The notes: generated from the sequence alone by a model not told the origin. Numbered from the stretch's first letter, positions 23,638 to 32,736 are shown. The stretch is 47,064 bases of DNA from CG2-30-44-17 sp964344725 (GCA_964344725.1 CAYFOI010000007.1:1-47064); one strand, 5' to 3'. Translations and numbers: made by a program.

Positions 23638-24315
23638 AGTATCGCGCGTATGAGCAGAAACAGCAGGACATTCTCTTGATAAACTAGTTCCAAGAGCCGT
23701 GTCATCAGGACGGCATGTACCATCTGGATCTACATGACCCGGGGTTGCTGTAACAGCGCCAGCTTCTGCATTTAGATTAAAATCAGCATCAATATGCATA
23801 CAACTAGTAGCACTAGCATCTCCTACTAAATCAAAATCAAGATTAGCGCGACCAGCCATCGGATCAATCACAAGCGATCCATTATCAATAACAACATAAG
23901 GATGAGATTCAGGCATATCAGTATCAAAATTGAATCCATCACTCTTGGTATGAACAGTCATCTCGCCTCCTCCGGAAGAGTGGCGAGTCATACTCTTAGG
24001 ATGTTTGGCCATAGTAACGCCAGTAGCCTCAAGAGCTTGATCAGCAACACTCCACATACCACAAGTCCCATCGTAAAAATGAAGATCATCTAAGGAAGAA
24101 TAGTTCTCTCCAAGAGCCACATCTCCACACGCCGGACCAGTTAACGGTCTCAAGCCTTGCGGACATACTTCCTCAAGGTTAATCCCAGAACCAGGTGACA
24201 ATAGGCTGGCAGGTGGAGTGTGTGGAGCACACCCAGGTTCAGCCAATAAAGAAAATCCAACCGCAATAATTTTTGGTGCATGCCTTCGCATAAAACCATC
24301 AGTAGAACTACGCAT
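23587..24315 (-). CDS. Hypothetical secreted protein
   Basis: A 242-residue protein I do not recognise. The N-terminus MRRHAPKIIAVGFSLLAEPGC (from a second Met at 24291) looks like a signal peptide ending in a Cys, but AEPG before that Cys is a poor lipobox, so lipidation is uncertain. The mature chain is rich in Gly, Asp, Ser and His and contains about six Cys, consistent with disulphides outside the cytoplasm. HPKSMTRHSSGGGEM and DTDMPESHPYVVIDNG are typical of a beta-rich fold. Its stop codon lies inside mnmA. Confidence 0.6.
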   Translation of the reverse strand: MRSSTDGFMRRHAPKIIAVGFSLLAEPGCAPHTPPASLLSPGSGINLEEVCPQGLRPLTGPACGDVALGENYSSLDDLHFYDGTCGMWSVADQALEATGVTMAKHPKSMTRHSSGGGEMTVHTKSDGFNFDTDMPESHPYVVIDNGSLVIDPMAGRANLDFDLVGDASATSCMHIDADFNLNAEAGAVTATPGHVDPDGTCRPDDTALGTSLSRECPAVSAHTRDTLFALMSGVNESHDSTP

Positions 24316-24384
24316 AATTTTAAAATTAACAACTAAGGTAAATAATCATAAGACACATACAGAGATCACGTCAAACACCCCTAA

Positions 24385-24413
24385 TTGAAAAAAAACACAA
24401 AAACAGGTATAAT
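24385..24413 (+). promoter_or_regulatory. Promoter of the sortase gene
   Basis: TTGAAA (24385-24390) and TATAAT (24408-24413) are separated by 17 bases on +, with the likely start codon at 24447. The predicted transcript has a leader of roughly 25-30 bases with no Shine-Dalgarno sequence. Confidence 0.75.
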
Positions 24414-24446
24414 ATATGGATAAAATTGCGCTTATTGAACCTCAAC

Positions 24447-25328
24447 ATGACGCACAAAAAAACAATAGAAGAGATAGTGAAAAAGGTCGATCGAAAGATC
24501 GAACGCGCTCGTGAAGACGAATTTTATAGAATCGACTTCCCACCACCTGGTGAACCTTTCGATATAAATTCAGTACTTGCATACGAAATTTCACCAGATC
24601 CATCTGTAGTGTTTTCAAAGAAAGCATCAGAATTCATAAAAATACTAGCGACATCGGTGGTTTTATTCATACTTTTCTTCTTTTTGTTCAACGCATCCGC
24701 ATATTTTCAAATAGCCAAAACAAGCCTATTCGAAATAGCAAACATTGCCCAAGAGAATATGACAGAAAAATACTCGCAACCAGAAGAACCAAACGAACAA
24801 GAATTGATCGCACTTAGCAAAGACCCAACAGAACAAAAACAACAATTCCCAGAACTAAATCTAGACATCACACCACCAGATAATCGCCTTGTAATCCCAA
24901 AAATCAACAAAGACATCCCAATAGTCGAAGTAAACACTAGTAACCTCATAGAAAACAATTGGACCAAGCTCGACGACGACATCCTAGAAGCTCTAAAAAA
25001 CGGAGTAGTAAGATATCCAGGCACAGCTATGCCAGGCGAGGAAGGAAATACATTCATTACAGGGCACAGTAGCTATTATTTCTGGGACGATGGTAACTAC
25101 AAAGACGTATTCGCACTGCTTCCTCAGCTAGAAGTAGGGGATCAGGTTGTCATCTACTACAACCAGGAAAAATACACTTACCAAATCAAAGAAAAGAAAG
25201 AGGTCGCTCCATCAGAAGTCGATGTCCTATCACAAACACCGGGTGTAAGCGAACTAACCCTGATGACTTGCACACCAGTTGGTACTAATCTTAAGAGATT
25301 GATCTTGGTGGCGGAGCTTTTGGATTAA
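24447..25328 (+). CDS. Sortase family transpeptidase
   Basis: A membrane-anchored cysteine transpeptidase that would attach proteins carrying a C-terminal sorting motif. From the ATG at 24447 there are about 70 cytoplasmic residues (charged, with DFPPPGEPFDINS), one membrane helix (FIKILATSVVLFILFFFLF), a stalk rich in Glu, Gln and Pro, and the sortase barrel. The catalytic residues are present: His in TFITGHSSYYF, Cys in LMTCTPVG, and Arg in TNLKRLIL. The long cytoplasmic N-terminus is unusual. No protein with an obvious LPxTG tail is seen in the window, so substrates are unknown. Confidence 0.93.
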   Translation: MTHKKTIEEIVKKVDRKIERAREDEFYRIDFPPPGEPFDINSVLAYEISPDPSVVFSKKASEFIKILATSVVLFILFFFLFNASAYFQIAKTSLFEIANIAQENMTEKYSQPEEPNEQELIALSKDPTEQKQQFPELNLDITPPDNRLVIPKINKDIPIVEVNTSNLIENNWTKLDDDILEALKNGVVRYPGTAMPGEEGNTFITGHSSYYFWDDGNYKDVFALLPQLEVGDQVVIYYNQEKYTYQIKEKKEVAPSEVDVLSQTPGVSELTLMTCTPVGTNLKRLILVAELLD

Positions 25329-25352
25329 TATTTGGATTAATATAAAGAAAAA

Positions 25353-25399
25353 TTCGGGCGCGCCCGAAACTTACAGGCTGGGACTTGGTCCCGGGACCA
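25353..25399. repeat. Second GC-rich double palindrome, reordered copy
   Basis: TTCGGGCGCGCCCGAA (25353-25368) is followed by TTACAGGCTGGGACTTGG and the palindrome TGGTCCCGGGACCA (25386-25399). The 18 bases between, read in reverse complement, match 16 of 18 bases of CCAAGTTCCAGCCTATAA beside the first copy at 11061. The two palindromes are thus kept but rearranged. It lies between the convergent sortase and acidic-protein genes. Confidence 0.75.
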
Positions 25400-25430
25400 G
25401 ATTTTTTCGAGCCGGCCCCAAAAACACGCC

Positions 25431-25474
25431 TAAATAGCTAACTAGCTAACAAGCTAAAAAGCTAACTAGCTAAC
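25431..25474. repeat. AGCTAAC low-complexity repeat tract
   Basis: Repeated AGCTAACT/AGCTAACA/AGCTAAAA units run up to the stop codon of the acidic-protein gene. The same kind of tract occurs at 68-114 in inverse orientation, on the other side of the proposed replication terminus. No function is evident. Confidence 0.55.
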
Positions 25475-25475
25475 A

Positions 25476-25934
25476 TCACACATCATCCAACTGAGACAAG
25501 ATATCTTCTTCAGTCTTAGCTTCTTCTTCCTCAGCTTCAGCTTCAGCTTTTTGTCTATTTTCACGAGCTTTCTTAGTCTCAAACTCTTTCCATTCAATCA
25601 TATGCTTATCATTGATCCTCTTGAGCTCTTTCTCGTATTCCGAATCAAGCTTAGTTAACTGTTCTTTTTCTTTTGTGAGAATTTTCTTGAGTTTGTCGAC
25701 TTGTTGATCATTCATTATTGGCAAAATCTGGAACCAATAAATCTTCTCAGCATCTGTCATAGATTCGGTACCCTTGATAAGCTCAACAAGCTCAGGATAC
25801 TTAGTCTTAACCTCATCAGAAATATTGTACTTAGTATCATCCTGCTGAGTTTGAGCAGAATCATCATCGCCAGCACCCGCCGCTCCTGCGCCGTCTTGAT
25901 CTTTTAGATTAATTGTACTTCCGTCGTCTGCCAT
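25476..25934 (-). CDS. Acidic coiled-coil protein, unknown function
   Basis: From ATG 25934 (MADDGSTINLKDQDG) the protein has 152 residues. It begins with a Gly/Ala/Asp/Gln-rich disordered segment, then a helical region (NISDEVKTKYPELVELIKG) and a long charged coiled coil (about residues 80-140) ending in an Ala/Glu-rich run and DILSQLDDV. It has no signal peptide or membrane helix and no family is recognised. It is the last gene of a four-gene minus-strand cluster that begins with a murein hydrolase. It is probably a structural or adaptor protein. Confidence 0.6.
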   Translation of the reverse strand: MADDGSTINLKDQDGAGAAGAGDDDSAQTQQDDTKYNISDEVKTKYPELVELIKGTESMTDAEKIYWFQILPIMNDQQVDKLKKILTKEKEQLTKLDSEYEKELKRINDKHMIEWKEFETKKARENRQKAEAEAEEEEAKTEEDILSQLDDV

Positions 25935-25988
25935 TTTTGTTTTTGTCTTCAAAGGTTATTGTATGTGAGTTTTGGAAAAAAGCAATTT

Positions 25989-27527
25989 TTAGCCGGCTGA
26001 ACTAGCGTCAGGATTACTATAAAGGCCTGGAGTTGTAGCAACATATTCAGCCAAATTCATGTTGTCTTTTGTAGTATCTGTCCCAAGAGGACCAATAACT
26101 TCATTGTATACGCCACGAATAATATCAAGCTCTTCCATAAGGTCAGTAGGAAGGTCCTCTTCCTCAATTATTTCTGGATTTTGACCTTTAGCTGCGATCT
26201 GTTTGAACTCTCCAATAGTAAACTCAGAATTGAATAAAGCTCTAGCAACATTCCTCTTAGGTCCGACCTTATCACCATCAATCCTAAGTTGTTCTTCAAG
26301 CCAATAAGTAGCTCTTAGCTTATGACCTCTCATAGTTTCCCAAGTAGCAAGAGCAGCACCTTCATATCTTTTATGCTTAAACTCACCATCAGCCATCAAA
26401 TCTATGAAATATTCATCTTTATCGGTGTCTTTAATGTTACCAAAAGATTCAGGACTACTTGACCTAAGATAAGTAGCAAGAAATCGAAAAAGCCCACCAA
26501 TAATAGGTATAGATGACAGATTCATAAGGGTCTGAGCAATACTACCTGTCTCTTGCAAGTCAGCCGCAAAATGTTGAGCCATCTCCCCCGGATCCAAAAA
26601 GCTTGGCGTGTTGTCTCCGGCCCCATCTCCAGTACCTTCACCTCCCGTAGGATTCTCAGGAGGTTGATTTGTAGAGGTAGTAGTAGGTGCAGCAGGAGGA
26701 GCTGCCGCTTCAGCGTCCGCTACATCTAATTCTGCAATAAGAGTACCAAGCTCGTCCAAGAATTCTTTAGGGTCATTCATAGCTTCTAACGCGGCAATTT
26801 TATCCTCAGGAGCCTCTCTGCCACGAAGCTCACCGAGCTTTGAAGCCTTATAAAGAGAAAAAATATCCGTGAGACGTCCTGTAAAATCGGTAGCTTTAGC
26901 TTGTAAATCTGCAGCAATTGCTTTGTGATCGTCTAAGGTAAAAACAACGCCCTCTAGTCCCTGATTAATTTCCCCGATAACCCCAGTTACTTGAGCTTGA
27001 ACATCATCAGGAACTTGAGCATGCTCTACCATTTCAGAATAGCTAGCCTTCAGAGCTAATAGCTTTTCTTCTTCCTTTCGCATTAGTTGCATTTTTACAA
27101 CTTCTGCCTGATAAGTATTCAAAACATCTTTGAATCCTATCATAGCCTGAGTCACTTGGTCAGGAGTGCCAGCCTTAGCCAAAGCTCTAAGAGCATCGCC
27201 GTGCTGAGAAATATTAGCCATAGCTGCAGCAACAGCACTTTCAACAAGCTCAGGACGATAAGAATGCCCAACCAAAGCTCTGAAAGTAGTGCTCGGATAA
27301 CCCTCGTTACTAAAATAATAACTAGAGATAGACTTAATAAAACCTTCTTTCTGTTCTGCTGTCAGATAACCGTCCTCCACGCCCTTATCTGCAAGCGCTT
27401 GTAAAAAAGCATCCAAAGCAGGTGGCAAAGTTGTCATAACCTCGGCATCCTCTTGTCCTTCGGCGAGAACGTCTTGGTCTTCTTGGCCTTCATCTGGTTG
27501 TGGTGCTGGAGCATCTGTCGCGCCCAT
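25989..27527 (-). CDS. Large acidic protein of unknown function in the murein hydrolase cluster
   Basis: A 512-residue protein with no recognised domain. It starts with an Asp/Glu/Pro-rich disordered stretch (GATDAPAPQPDEGQEDQD), followed by long helical segments with coiled-coil character (about 40-260). A Pro/Thr/Gly-rich linker comes near 275-310, and a C-terminal helical part holds one moderately hydrophobic stretch (NLSSIPIIGGLFRFLATYL). There is no signal peptide. The acidic start resembles those of its neighbours, suggesting proteins that work together. Confidence 0.6.
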   Translation of the reverse strand: MGATDAPAPQPDEGQEDQDVLAEGQEDAEVMTTLPPALDAFLQALADKGVEDGYLTAEQKEGFIKSISSYYFSNEGYPSTTFRALVGHSYRPELVESAVAAAMANISQHGDALRALAKAGTPDQVTQAMIGFKDVLNTYQAEVVKMQLMRKEEEKLLALKASYSEMVEHAQVPDDVQAQVTGVIGEINQGLEGVVFTLDDHKAIAADLQAKATDFTGRLTDIFSLYKASKLGELRGREAPEDKIAALEAMNDPKEFLDELGTLIAELDVADAEAAAPPAAPTTTSTNQPPENPTGGEGTGDGAGDNTPSFLDPGEMAQHFAADLQETGSIAQTLMNLSSIPIIGGLFRFLATYLRSSSPESFGNIKDTDKDEYFIDLMADGEFKHKRYEGAALATWETMRGHKLRATYWLEEQLRIDGDKVGPKRNVARALFNSEFTIGEFKQIAAKGQNPEIIEEEDLPTDLMEELDIIRGVYNEVIGPLGTDTTKDNMNLAEYVATTPGLYSNPDASSAG

Positions 27528-27538
27528 ATATCAAAAAT

Positions 27539-27967
27539 TTAAAATACATAAACATCACCAATCTCATTTTCAGTTTGCTCCTTCTGTTCGCGAAGTTTTT
27601 GAACCGTATTTTGAAATTGATAACTGTTGTTTGTGAAATCTGATTGATTGTAATTGTAAACTTCTCGAACCGTAGAAAGCATATTAAAAGCTTGCTGATC
27701 GACTCGGCCTTTTTTTTCGTCGTCGAGACCGTCATAAACTTCCTGATTTATGAGGCTAGAAGGTTGATATAGATTGATTTTTCCTTCATCAATAAGATTT
27801 ACAATCATATTAACAAGCATTTGATCGTCCCCGTCCATGCCTGTTGGATCTTCAATTGGATTGTTTACAGCTTGCTGCGTCTCGTCAGATATAGCTGCAT
27901 TGTCCGTAGCCGGATCATAAAGCGGATTATATTTTTGTGGTTTCTTTTGGTCTTTTTGATCGTTCAT
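27539..27967 (-). CDS. Small acidic/Gln-rich hypothetical protein
   Basis: A 142-residue soluble protein without signal peptide or membrane helix. It begins MNDQKDQKKPQKYNPLYDP, has a polar N-terminal third, then a helical region (DDQMLVNMIVNLIDEGKINL), a short segment VDQQAFNMLSTVREVYNYN and a Gln-rich coil. No family is recognised. It lies between the hydrolase gene (28 bases downstream of it) and the 512-residue protein gene, 11 bases apart, so the three are co-transcribed. Confidence 0.6.
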   Translation of the reverse strand: MNDQKDQKKPQKYNPLYDPATDNAAISDETQQAVNNPIEDPTGMDGDDQMLVNMIVNLIDEGKINLYQPSSLINQEVYDGLDDEKKGRVDQQAFNMLSTVREVYNYNQSDFTNNSYQFQNTVQKLREQKEQTENEIGDVYVF

Positions 27968-27995
27968 TTTATTGAAAGTTATTAACTATTAGTGC

Positions 27996-29573
27996 CTAGT
28001 TACGCCCCATTGGATCTATAGCTTGTCCATTAATTCTTATCTCGAAGTGTAGATGAGGTCCTGTTGATTTACCTGTGCTGCCGATTGTCCCAAGTTGCTC
28101 ACCCTTATCCACTCGTTGTCCCTTACGAACATTAATACTGTTTAAATGCGCATAACGAGTTTCTGAGCCATCTGGGTGTCTAACTTTGACCAGATTCCCA
28201 TAACCACCGGCAACTCCAGCAAAAATAACTTCACCATTTCGCCAAGACTTAACAGGAGCACCGAGAGGTGCACCTATATCGATACCTCTGTGCGGTTTAT
28301 GTACATGATCAATAGGATGAAATCTCATGCCAAAAGGAGAAGAAAGACGAATACTAGGAGAGTCAACTATCTCAGACATTTTAACTCCGCCCATAAGCAC
28401 CCGATCAATTTGTTCACGAGTAACTGGCCTCCTGGTATGCTTGCGTAAAGACATACCACTCATATATTGATCAGCAAGTTGTCGGCCTTTTGCTATCTCA
28501 TCTTGAACATTACTTGGAACACTTTCTCCTCGATATTTGAAATAACTTCTGTGAAGAGTATCAAATTTATCTGTAGTTGCAGAATCAGGTGAGTAAACTT
28601 TTGCAAAATATGACAAAAATGTGACTGAATATTTGCCACCCTTTAGAGCTCTTTCTCCAGAAATAGCCTTATAAGAAACCTCATGTTCTCTAATATTTCT
28701 AAGCATAAGCTCGAGCTGTATGCCAAACCCTAGAGCACCTTCTTGTGGAGCACCAAAAAATCTGCCACCACTGCCATTTTCAAGCTTCAAAATAGCCATT
28801 GTAAGGTAAGGATCAACACCGTAATTAGCCGATGTCTCAACAATAATTTTAGCTACTTCTGCAGGATCCTCAGAAATACGTCTGTATTTCTCATTGTCGA
28901 GCATAACCATCACATCCTGGAACCTAGGATCATCTTTCGAACTTTCAAAATCTGCAACAGCATTATCTACGCGATCTCGCAACCTCATAAGAGCTGGCGA
29001 ATTATCAGCGAACTCCCTTACAACAGAGACGCGATAACCTGAATGTATTTCGACATACCCTTCTTTATCATAAAAACTACCCTTGAATCCCTGCCTATGA
29101 CCGGTACGACTATGACCACCCTTTACAGCCGGATAAGTGACTTCTACAACTCTAATCCCAGGCTTGTGTTTTAGAATCCAACTAAGACCTATAAGGCTGT
29201 CAGCAGCTCGATTACCACGAAAGTTAATCTCAAAATTCTGGTCATCCCCCTCGGTGAAAAGATCCATCAAGGCTCCAGGCTTGCGAGCCTCAATCTCATT
29301 TAAAACCTCAACAGGGATATAAGCTGCTACCTCAATAGCATATTCTAGTTTAAAAGTTCCATCTTCTTCAAAAAAGGTATCAACACTTGCAACTTGTTCA
29401 CGAATATCTTCAGCAATTTCGGCGACAGCGCCATGAGTAACATCGGAAAGATCCTCATGCGCTTCTTCTGCACGTTGACCTTCGGCAGTAGGTGCAGCTT
29501 CAACTTGTTCTGCTCCTTCTTCAGGAGCAGCAGCCTCTACTTCTAACTGTTCATCAGCTTGCGGTTCTGCCAT
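27996..29573 (-). CDS. Murein hydrolase with lysozyme-like and M23 peptidase domains
   Basis: A probable peptidoglycan hydrolase of 525 residues. After a 50-residue Glu/Ala-rich disordered start and a unique domain, a lysozyme/SLT-like region follows (AEVAKIIVETSANYGVDPYLTMAILKLENGSG). The C-terminal domain is M23: the zinc motif HRGIDIGAPLG, NLVKVRHPDGSETRYAHL and the HLHFEI pair are all present. No signal peptide or membrane helix is visible, which is odd for an enzyme acting on the wall. It is the first gene of a four-gene cluster behind a good promoter. Confidence 0.85.
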   Translation of the reverse strand: MAEPQADEQLEVEAAAPEEGAEQVEAAPTAEGQRAEEAHEDLSDVTHGAVAEIAEDIREQVASVDTFFEEDGTFKLEYAIEVAAYIPVEVLNEIEARKPGALMDLFTEGDDQNFEINFRGNRAADSLIGLSWILKHKPGIRVVEVTYPAVKGGHSRTGHRQGFKGSFYDKEGYVEIHSGYRVSVVREFADNSPALMRLRDRVDNAVADFESSKDDPRFQDVMVMLDNEKYRRISEDPAEVAKIIVETSANYGVDPYLTMAILKLENGSGGRFFGAPQEGALGFGIQLELMLRNIREHEVSYKAISGERALKGGKYSVTFLSYFAKVYSPDSATTDKFDTLHRSYFKYRGESVPSNVQDEIAKGRQLADQYMSGMSLRKHTRRPVTREQIDRVLMGGVKMSEIVDSPSIRLSSPFGMRFHPIDHVHKPHRGIDIGAPLGAPVKSWRNGEVIFAGVAGGYGNLVKVRHPDGSETRYAHLNSINVRKGQRVDKGEQLGTIGSTGKSTGPHLHFEIRINGQAIDPMGRN

Positions 29574-29604
29574 AAGTTTGTTTTTTGTGTTTTTTTATCC
29601 TAAG

Positions 29605-29633
29605 ATTATATCACATTAACAGATAAAACTCAA
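29605..29633 (-). promoter_or_regulatory. Promoter of the murein hydrolase cluster
   Basis: On the minus strand, TTGAGT (29633-29628) and TATAAT (29610-29605) are 17 bases apart, about 32 bases upstream of the hydrolase ATG. It abuts the divergent ligA GTG start at 29636. Confidence 0.7.
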
Positions 29634-29635
29634 GG

Positions 29636-31705
29636 GTGGATAAGGTAGAAGCGCGCAGGCGCATAGAAAAACTCAGAACAAAAATAAATGAGTTGAATTA
29701 CAAATATTTCGTTCTAGATGAGTCAGAAGTAGACGAATCTGTTCGTGATGCACTCAAAAAAGAACTAATCGAGCTAGAAACCGAATTCCCAGAGTTCATC
29801 ACTCCAGAGTCTCCGACCAGACGAGTTGGGAATGTACTTTCCGGCAAATTCGCAAAAATAACACACAAATCACGCAAATGGAGTCTCCAAGATGCTTTCT
29901 CAGAGGAAGATTTGCTATCCTGGGCCGAAAGACTAACGAGATTTGCGCCGAACATAACCTTCGATTTCGTCAGCGAGCTAAAAATCGATGGACTTAACGT
30001 CACTCTCTGGTACGAGAAAGGAAAATTAACTAAAGCCATTACCCGTGGTAACGGGCGAGAAGGAGAAGATATAACACACACAATCCGTACAATCAAAAGT
30101 GTTCCACTAGAGCTTCGTGAACCTGTCACGATAGAGGTGTCTGGAGAGGTTTATATGCCAAAGAAGAGCTTCGAAAAACTCGATGGTTTCGCAAATCCAC
30201 GTAACGCGGCTGCAGGGACAGTCCGTCAATTGGATCCAAAAGTCGCAGCTAGCAGAGATCTTGATCTGTTTTTTTACGAAATCGGACAAGGCGACATGCA
30301 GCCAAAGACTCAAGAAGAAGTAATGGAAACTTTGCAAAATCTAGGACTCAGAACAGACACCCATTATAAACAGCACAAAGACATGAAATCGGTCCTGAAA
30401 TTTTGCGAGGATTGGATTGGGAAACGCACAGACCTCCCATACGAAATCGACGGTGTAGTCATAAAAGTTAACTCACTAAAAACTCAAAAAGCTCTCGGGT
30501 ACACAGCCAAAGCGCCACGTTTCGCTATCGCATACAAATTCCCAGCAGAGCAAGCGGTTACAGAGGTCCTCGACATAATAATTCAAGTAGGTCGCACAGG
30601 GGCGCTCACGCCTGTTGCTGTTCTCAAACCAACGCTTGTAGCTGGATCAACAGTCGCGCGTGCAACTCTACACAACGAAGACGAAATCGAACGAAAAGAT
30701 GTCCGCATCGGCGACACCGTGATCATCCAAAAAGCCGGTGACATTATTCCAGAAGTCGTCAGTGCAATGACAGATCTCCGTACAGGCAAAGAAAAGAAAT
30801 TCAAATTTCCAAAAGAGTGCCCAGTCTGCGGTGCAGAGGTTGTGAAACCAGAAGGGGAGGCGGTCTCACGCTGCAGCAACAACAAGTGTGGAGCAATTAT
30901 GCGCGAATCTCTATCTCATTTTGTAGGAAAGAACGCATTCGACATCGATGGGCTTGGAGAAAAGGTCATAGATCAACTCGTCGATGCAGGATTAATAAGT
31001 GATGCTGCAGATATTTTTAGGCTAAAGCGGTCGGATTTGCTAGGATTAGATCTTTTTCAGGAAAAGCGTGCAGACAACCTGTTAACTGCTACTGAAAAAG
31101 CTTGTGATATACCTCTAGATCGCTTCTTGTTTTCTCTCGGGATTAGATACATCGGCGAACAAACTAGCCAACTCATTGGAAGATTTTTACAAAAAAAAGA
31201 AATTCCAACCGATTTCATGAAAGCCCCAGCCAAAAAACAAAAAGCCCAGACATCACTCTTCGGCGAGGAAGAAAACGACGAAGACATCTTCCCAATAACA
31301 GCAGTTATGTACGCTATGAAAGAAACGACTCTGGAAGAATTAACTCATGTAGAAGGAATGGGTGAGAAGGTAGCAACATCATTTTGGGAATGGTTTCAGG
31401 AGGATGAGAATTTACAACTACTTAAGAAATTCTTCGAGAGCGGAGTAAATGTTTTGCGTATGAGGAAAATCGAAGGGAAAGAAGGAGTGCTAGGAAAAAC
31501 TTTCGTCCTAACAGGTACATTAGAGGGCCTAAGTCGCGGCCAAGCTAAAGACATGATAGTGAAAAACGGCGGCCACGTCTCAAGCTCAGTCAGCAAAAAG
31601 ACAGACTACGTTGTAGCGGGCGAAAGCCCAGGGAGTAAGCTCAAAAAAGCCCAGGAGCTAGAGGTAAGGGTTCTTGATGAGGAGAAATTCTTGAAATTAT
31701 TTTAA
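29636..31705 (+). CDS. ligA: NAD-dependent DNA ligase
   Basis: Seals nicks in replication and repair. In order: domain Ia helices (NYKYFVLDESEVDES), the adenylation domain with Lys116 in ELKIDG, TRGNGREGEDIT and DGVVIKVNS, the OB fold (QVGRTGALTPVAVLKP), the zinc finger (Cys 395, 398, 413, 418), helix-hairpin-helix repeats, and the C-terminal BRCT domain (VLTGTLEGLSRGQAKDMI). An insertion of about 40 residues (518-556) in the HhH region carries QTSLF at 538-542, which resembles a sliding-clamp binding motif. The only in-frame start is GTG at 29636, because TAA lies 12 bases upstream. The stop overlaps the convergent hydrolase gene. Confidence 0.97.
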   Translation: MDKVEARRRIEKLRTKINELNYKYFVLDESEVDESVRDALKKELIELETEFPEFITPESPTRRVGNVLSGKFAKITHKSRKWSLQDAFSEEDLLSWAERLTRFAPNITFDFVSELKIDGLNVTLWYEKGKLTKAITRGNGREGEDITHTIRTIKSVPLELREPVTIEVSGEVYMPKKSFEKLDGFANPRNAAAGTVRQLDPKVAASRDLDLFFYEIGQGDMQPKTQEEVMETLQNLGLRTDTHYKQHKDMKSVLKFCEDWIGKRTDLPYEIDGVVIKVNSLKTQKALGYTAKAPRFAIAYKFPAEQAVTEVLDIIIQVGRTGALTPVAVLKPTLVAGSTVARATLHNEDEIERKDVRIGDTVIIQKAGDIIPEVVSAMTDLRTGKEKKFKFPKECPVCGAEVVKPEGEAVSRCSNNKCGAIMRESLSHFVGKNAFDIDGLGEKVIDQLVDAGLISDAADIFRLKRSDLLGLDLFQEKRADNLLTATEKACDIPLDRFLFSLGIRYIGEQTSQLIGRFLQKKEIPTDFMKAPAKKQKAQTSLFGEEENDEDIFPITAVMYAMKETTLEELTHVEGMGEKVATSFWEWFQEDENLQLLKKFFESGVNVLRMRKIEGKEGVLGKTFVLTGTLEGLSRGQAKDMIVKNGGHVSSSVSKKTDYVVAGESPGSKLKKAQELEVRVLDEEKFLKLF

Positions 31706-32595
31706 CCTTCCAGCACCATTCCAGGATGCCATGATTCGACATTATGCGAATCACTCTCGAATCCGGCAGTTTTCAAGATCTCATCTAGAGGCTTGCCTGT
31801 TATTCTTGATATAACTTCTGCATGTTCCCTCCCAATATAGTTGTCTCTGCCAGCAAGAGTGACTCTCGTAGGCATACCCTCGAGTTTTTGGTCTAAACCT
31901 GCTAAGAACTGCCAAAACCTTGTGGAAAAGAATCGACAATGCTGTTCAAATAAACCAGATGCACCATAGTCTCTTTCAGTTCCACTCAATACCTCTCCTA
32001 AGATGGTTTTTGCAGGTGTATCAAGGGATGACCCGGGTAGCCCAGGACCATGAATATGAAGAGGATATCTAGGATCATCAATAGAAGTACTAACAAAAGG
32101 AACCAAGAAATCTGCTGAAGCAGGAGGTACTAAGATCTTCAAAGCTTTTAACAAAGCTGATCCACCATAAGATTGGCCAACAAGATGTAGATCAGATCTA
32201 TCAGAAATAGCTTTGCGTATCGAATTAGAAATGCCAGCAAATTCACACATAAATCGACTAACAGAAAAGTCAGGACCAAATAAATCAGGCCAAAATCTAG
32301 CTATACGGTCCAAATCACCATCATCAGCTAGTCCTAAATATCGTGCTTCTCGTCTGATGCCAGACGTAATAGCAAGTACAACAGCAATATCATCTGTGCT
32401 CTCAACAAGTTCGCGAGCTTTTTCTTCTATGCCAATACGCCAATTCCATCCAGGGAGACCATGTTGTATTGCAATAACTTTCTTTGCTTTGTCAGGGTCG
32501 GGCCCAATCCACTTGCCACCACAAGGTCCATTTTTAAACACATTCTCAGGAACCATGGTTAAGTGGCGCTCTATTGGTAATAATTCAAAAGCCAT
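31702..32595 (-). CDS. Alpha/beta hydrolase family protein
   Basis: A 297-residue protein with the alpha/beta hydrolase order: an early strand and oxyanion region IAIQHGLPGW, the nucleophile elbow LVGQSYGG (Ser142), later DNYIG that may hold the acid, and DSHNVESWHP with the likely catalytic His. The best guess is an esterase or lipase-like enzyme acting in the cytoplasm. No signal peptide is seen. Substrate is unknown. A good promoter lies upstream and the 3' end overlaps ligA by 4 bases. Confidence 0.7.
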   Translation of the reverse strand: MAFELLPIERHLTMVPENVFKNGPCGGKWIGPDPDKAKKVIAIQHGLPGWNWRIGIEEKARELVESTDDIAVVLAITSGIRREARYLGLADDGDLDRIARFWPDLFGPDFSVSRFMCEFAGISNSIRKAISDRSDLHLVGQSYGGSALLKALKILVPPASADFLVPFVSTSIDDPRYPLHIHGPGLPGSSLDTPAKTILGEVLSGTERDYGASGLFEQHCRFFSTRFWQFLAGLDQKLEGMPTRVTLAGRDNYIGREHAEVISRITGKPLDEILKTAGFESDSHNVESWHPGMVLEG

Positions 32596-32621
32596 GTGAT
32601 TTTAGATGAAAAAAGGCTGGA

Positions 32622-32650
32622 ATTATAGTACGATTAGACGGTTCTGGCAA
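32622..32650 (-). promoter_or_regulatory. Promoter of the alpha/beta hydrolase gene
   Basis: On the minus strand, TTGCCA (32650-32645) and TATAAT (32627-32622) are separated by 17 bases, with the ATG at 32595. A GGTGAG/CTCACC hairpin lies further upstream, near 32661-32675. Confidence 0.7.
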
Positions 32651-32736
32651 CAACAAAAGGGTGAGCACACCCTCACCATGCAAATTGTCCAGCCAGATTG
32701 CTAGACCACTCCTGTTAAACGTGCTAGTTTTCGAGT

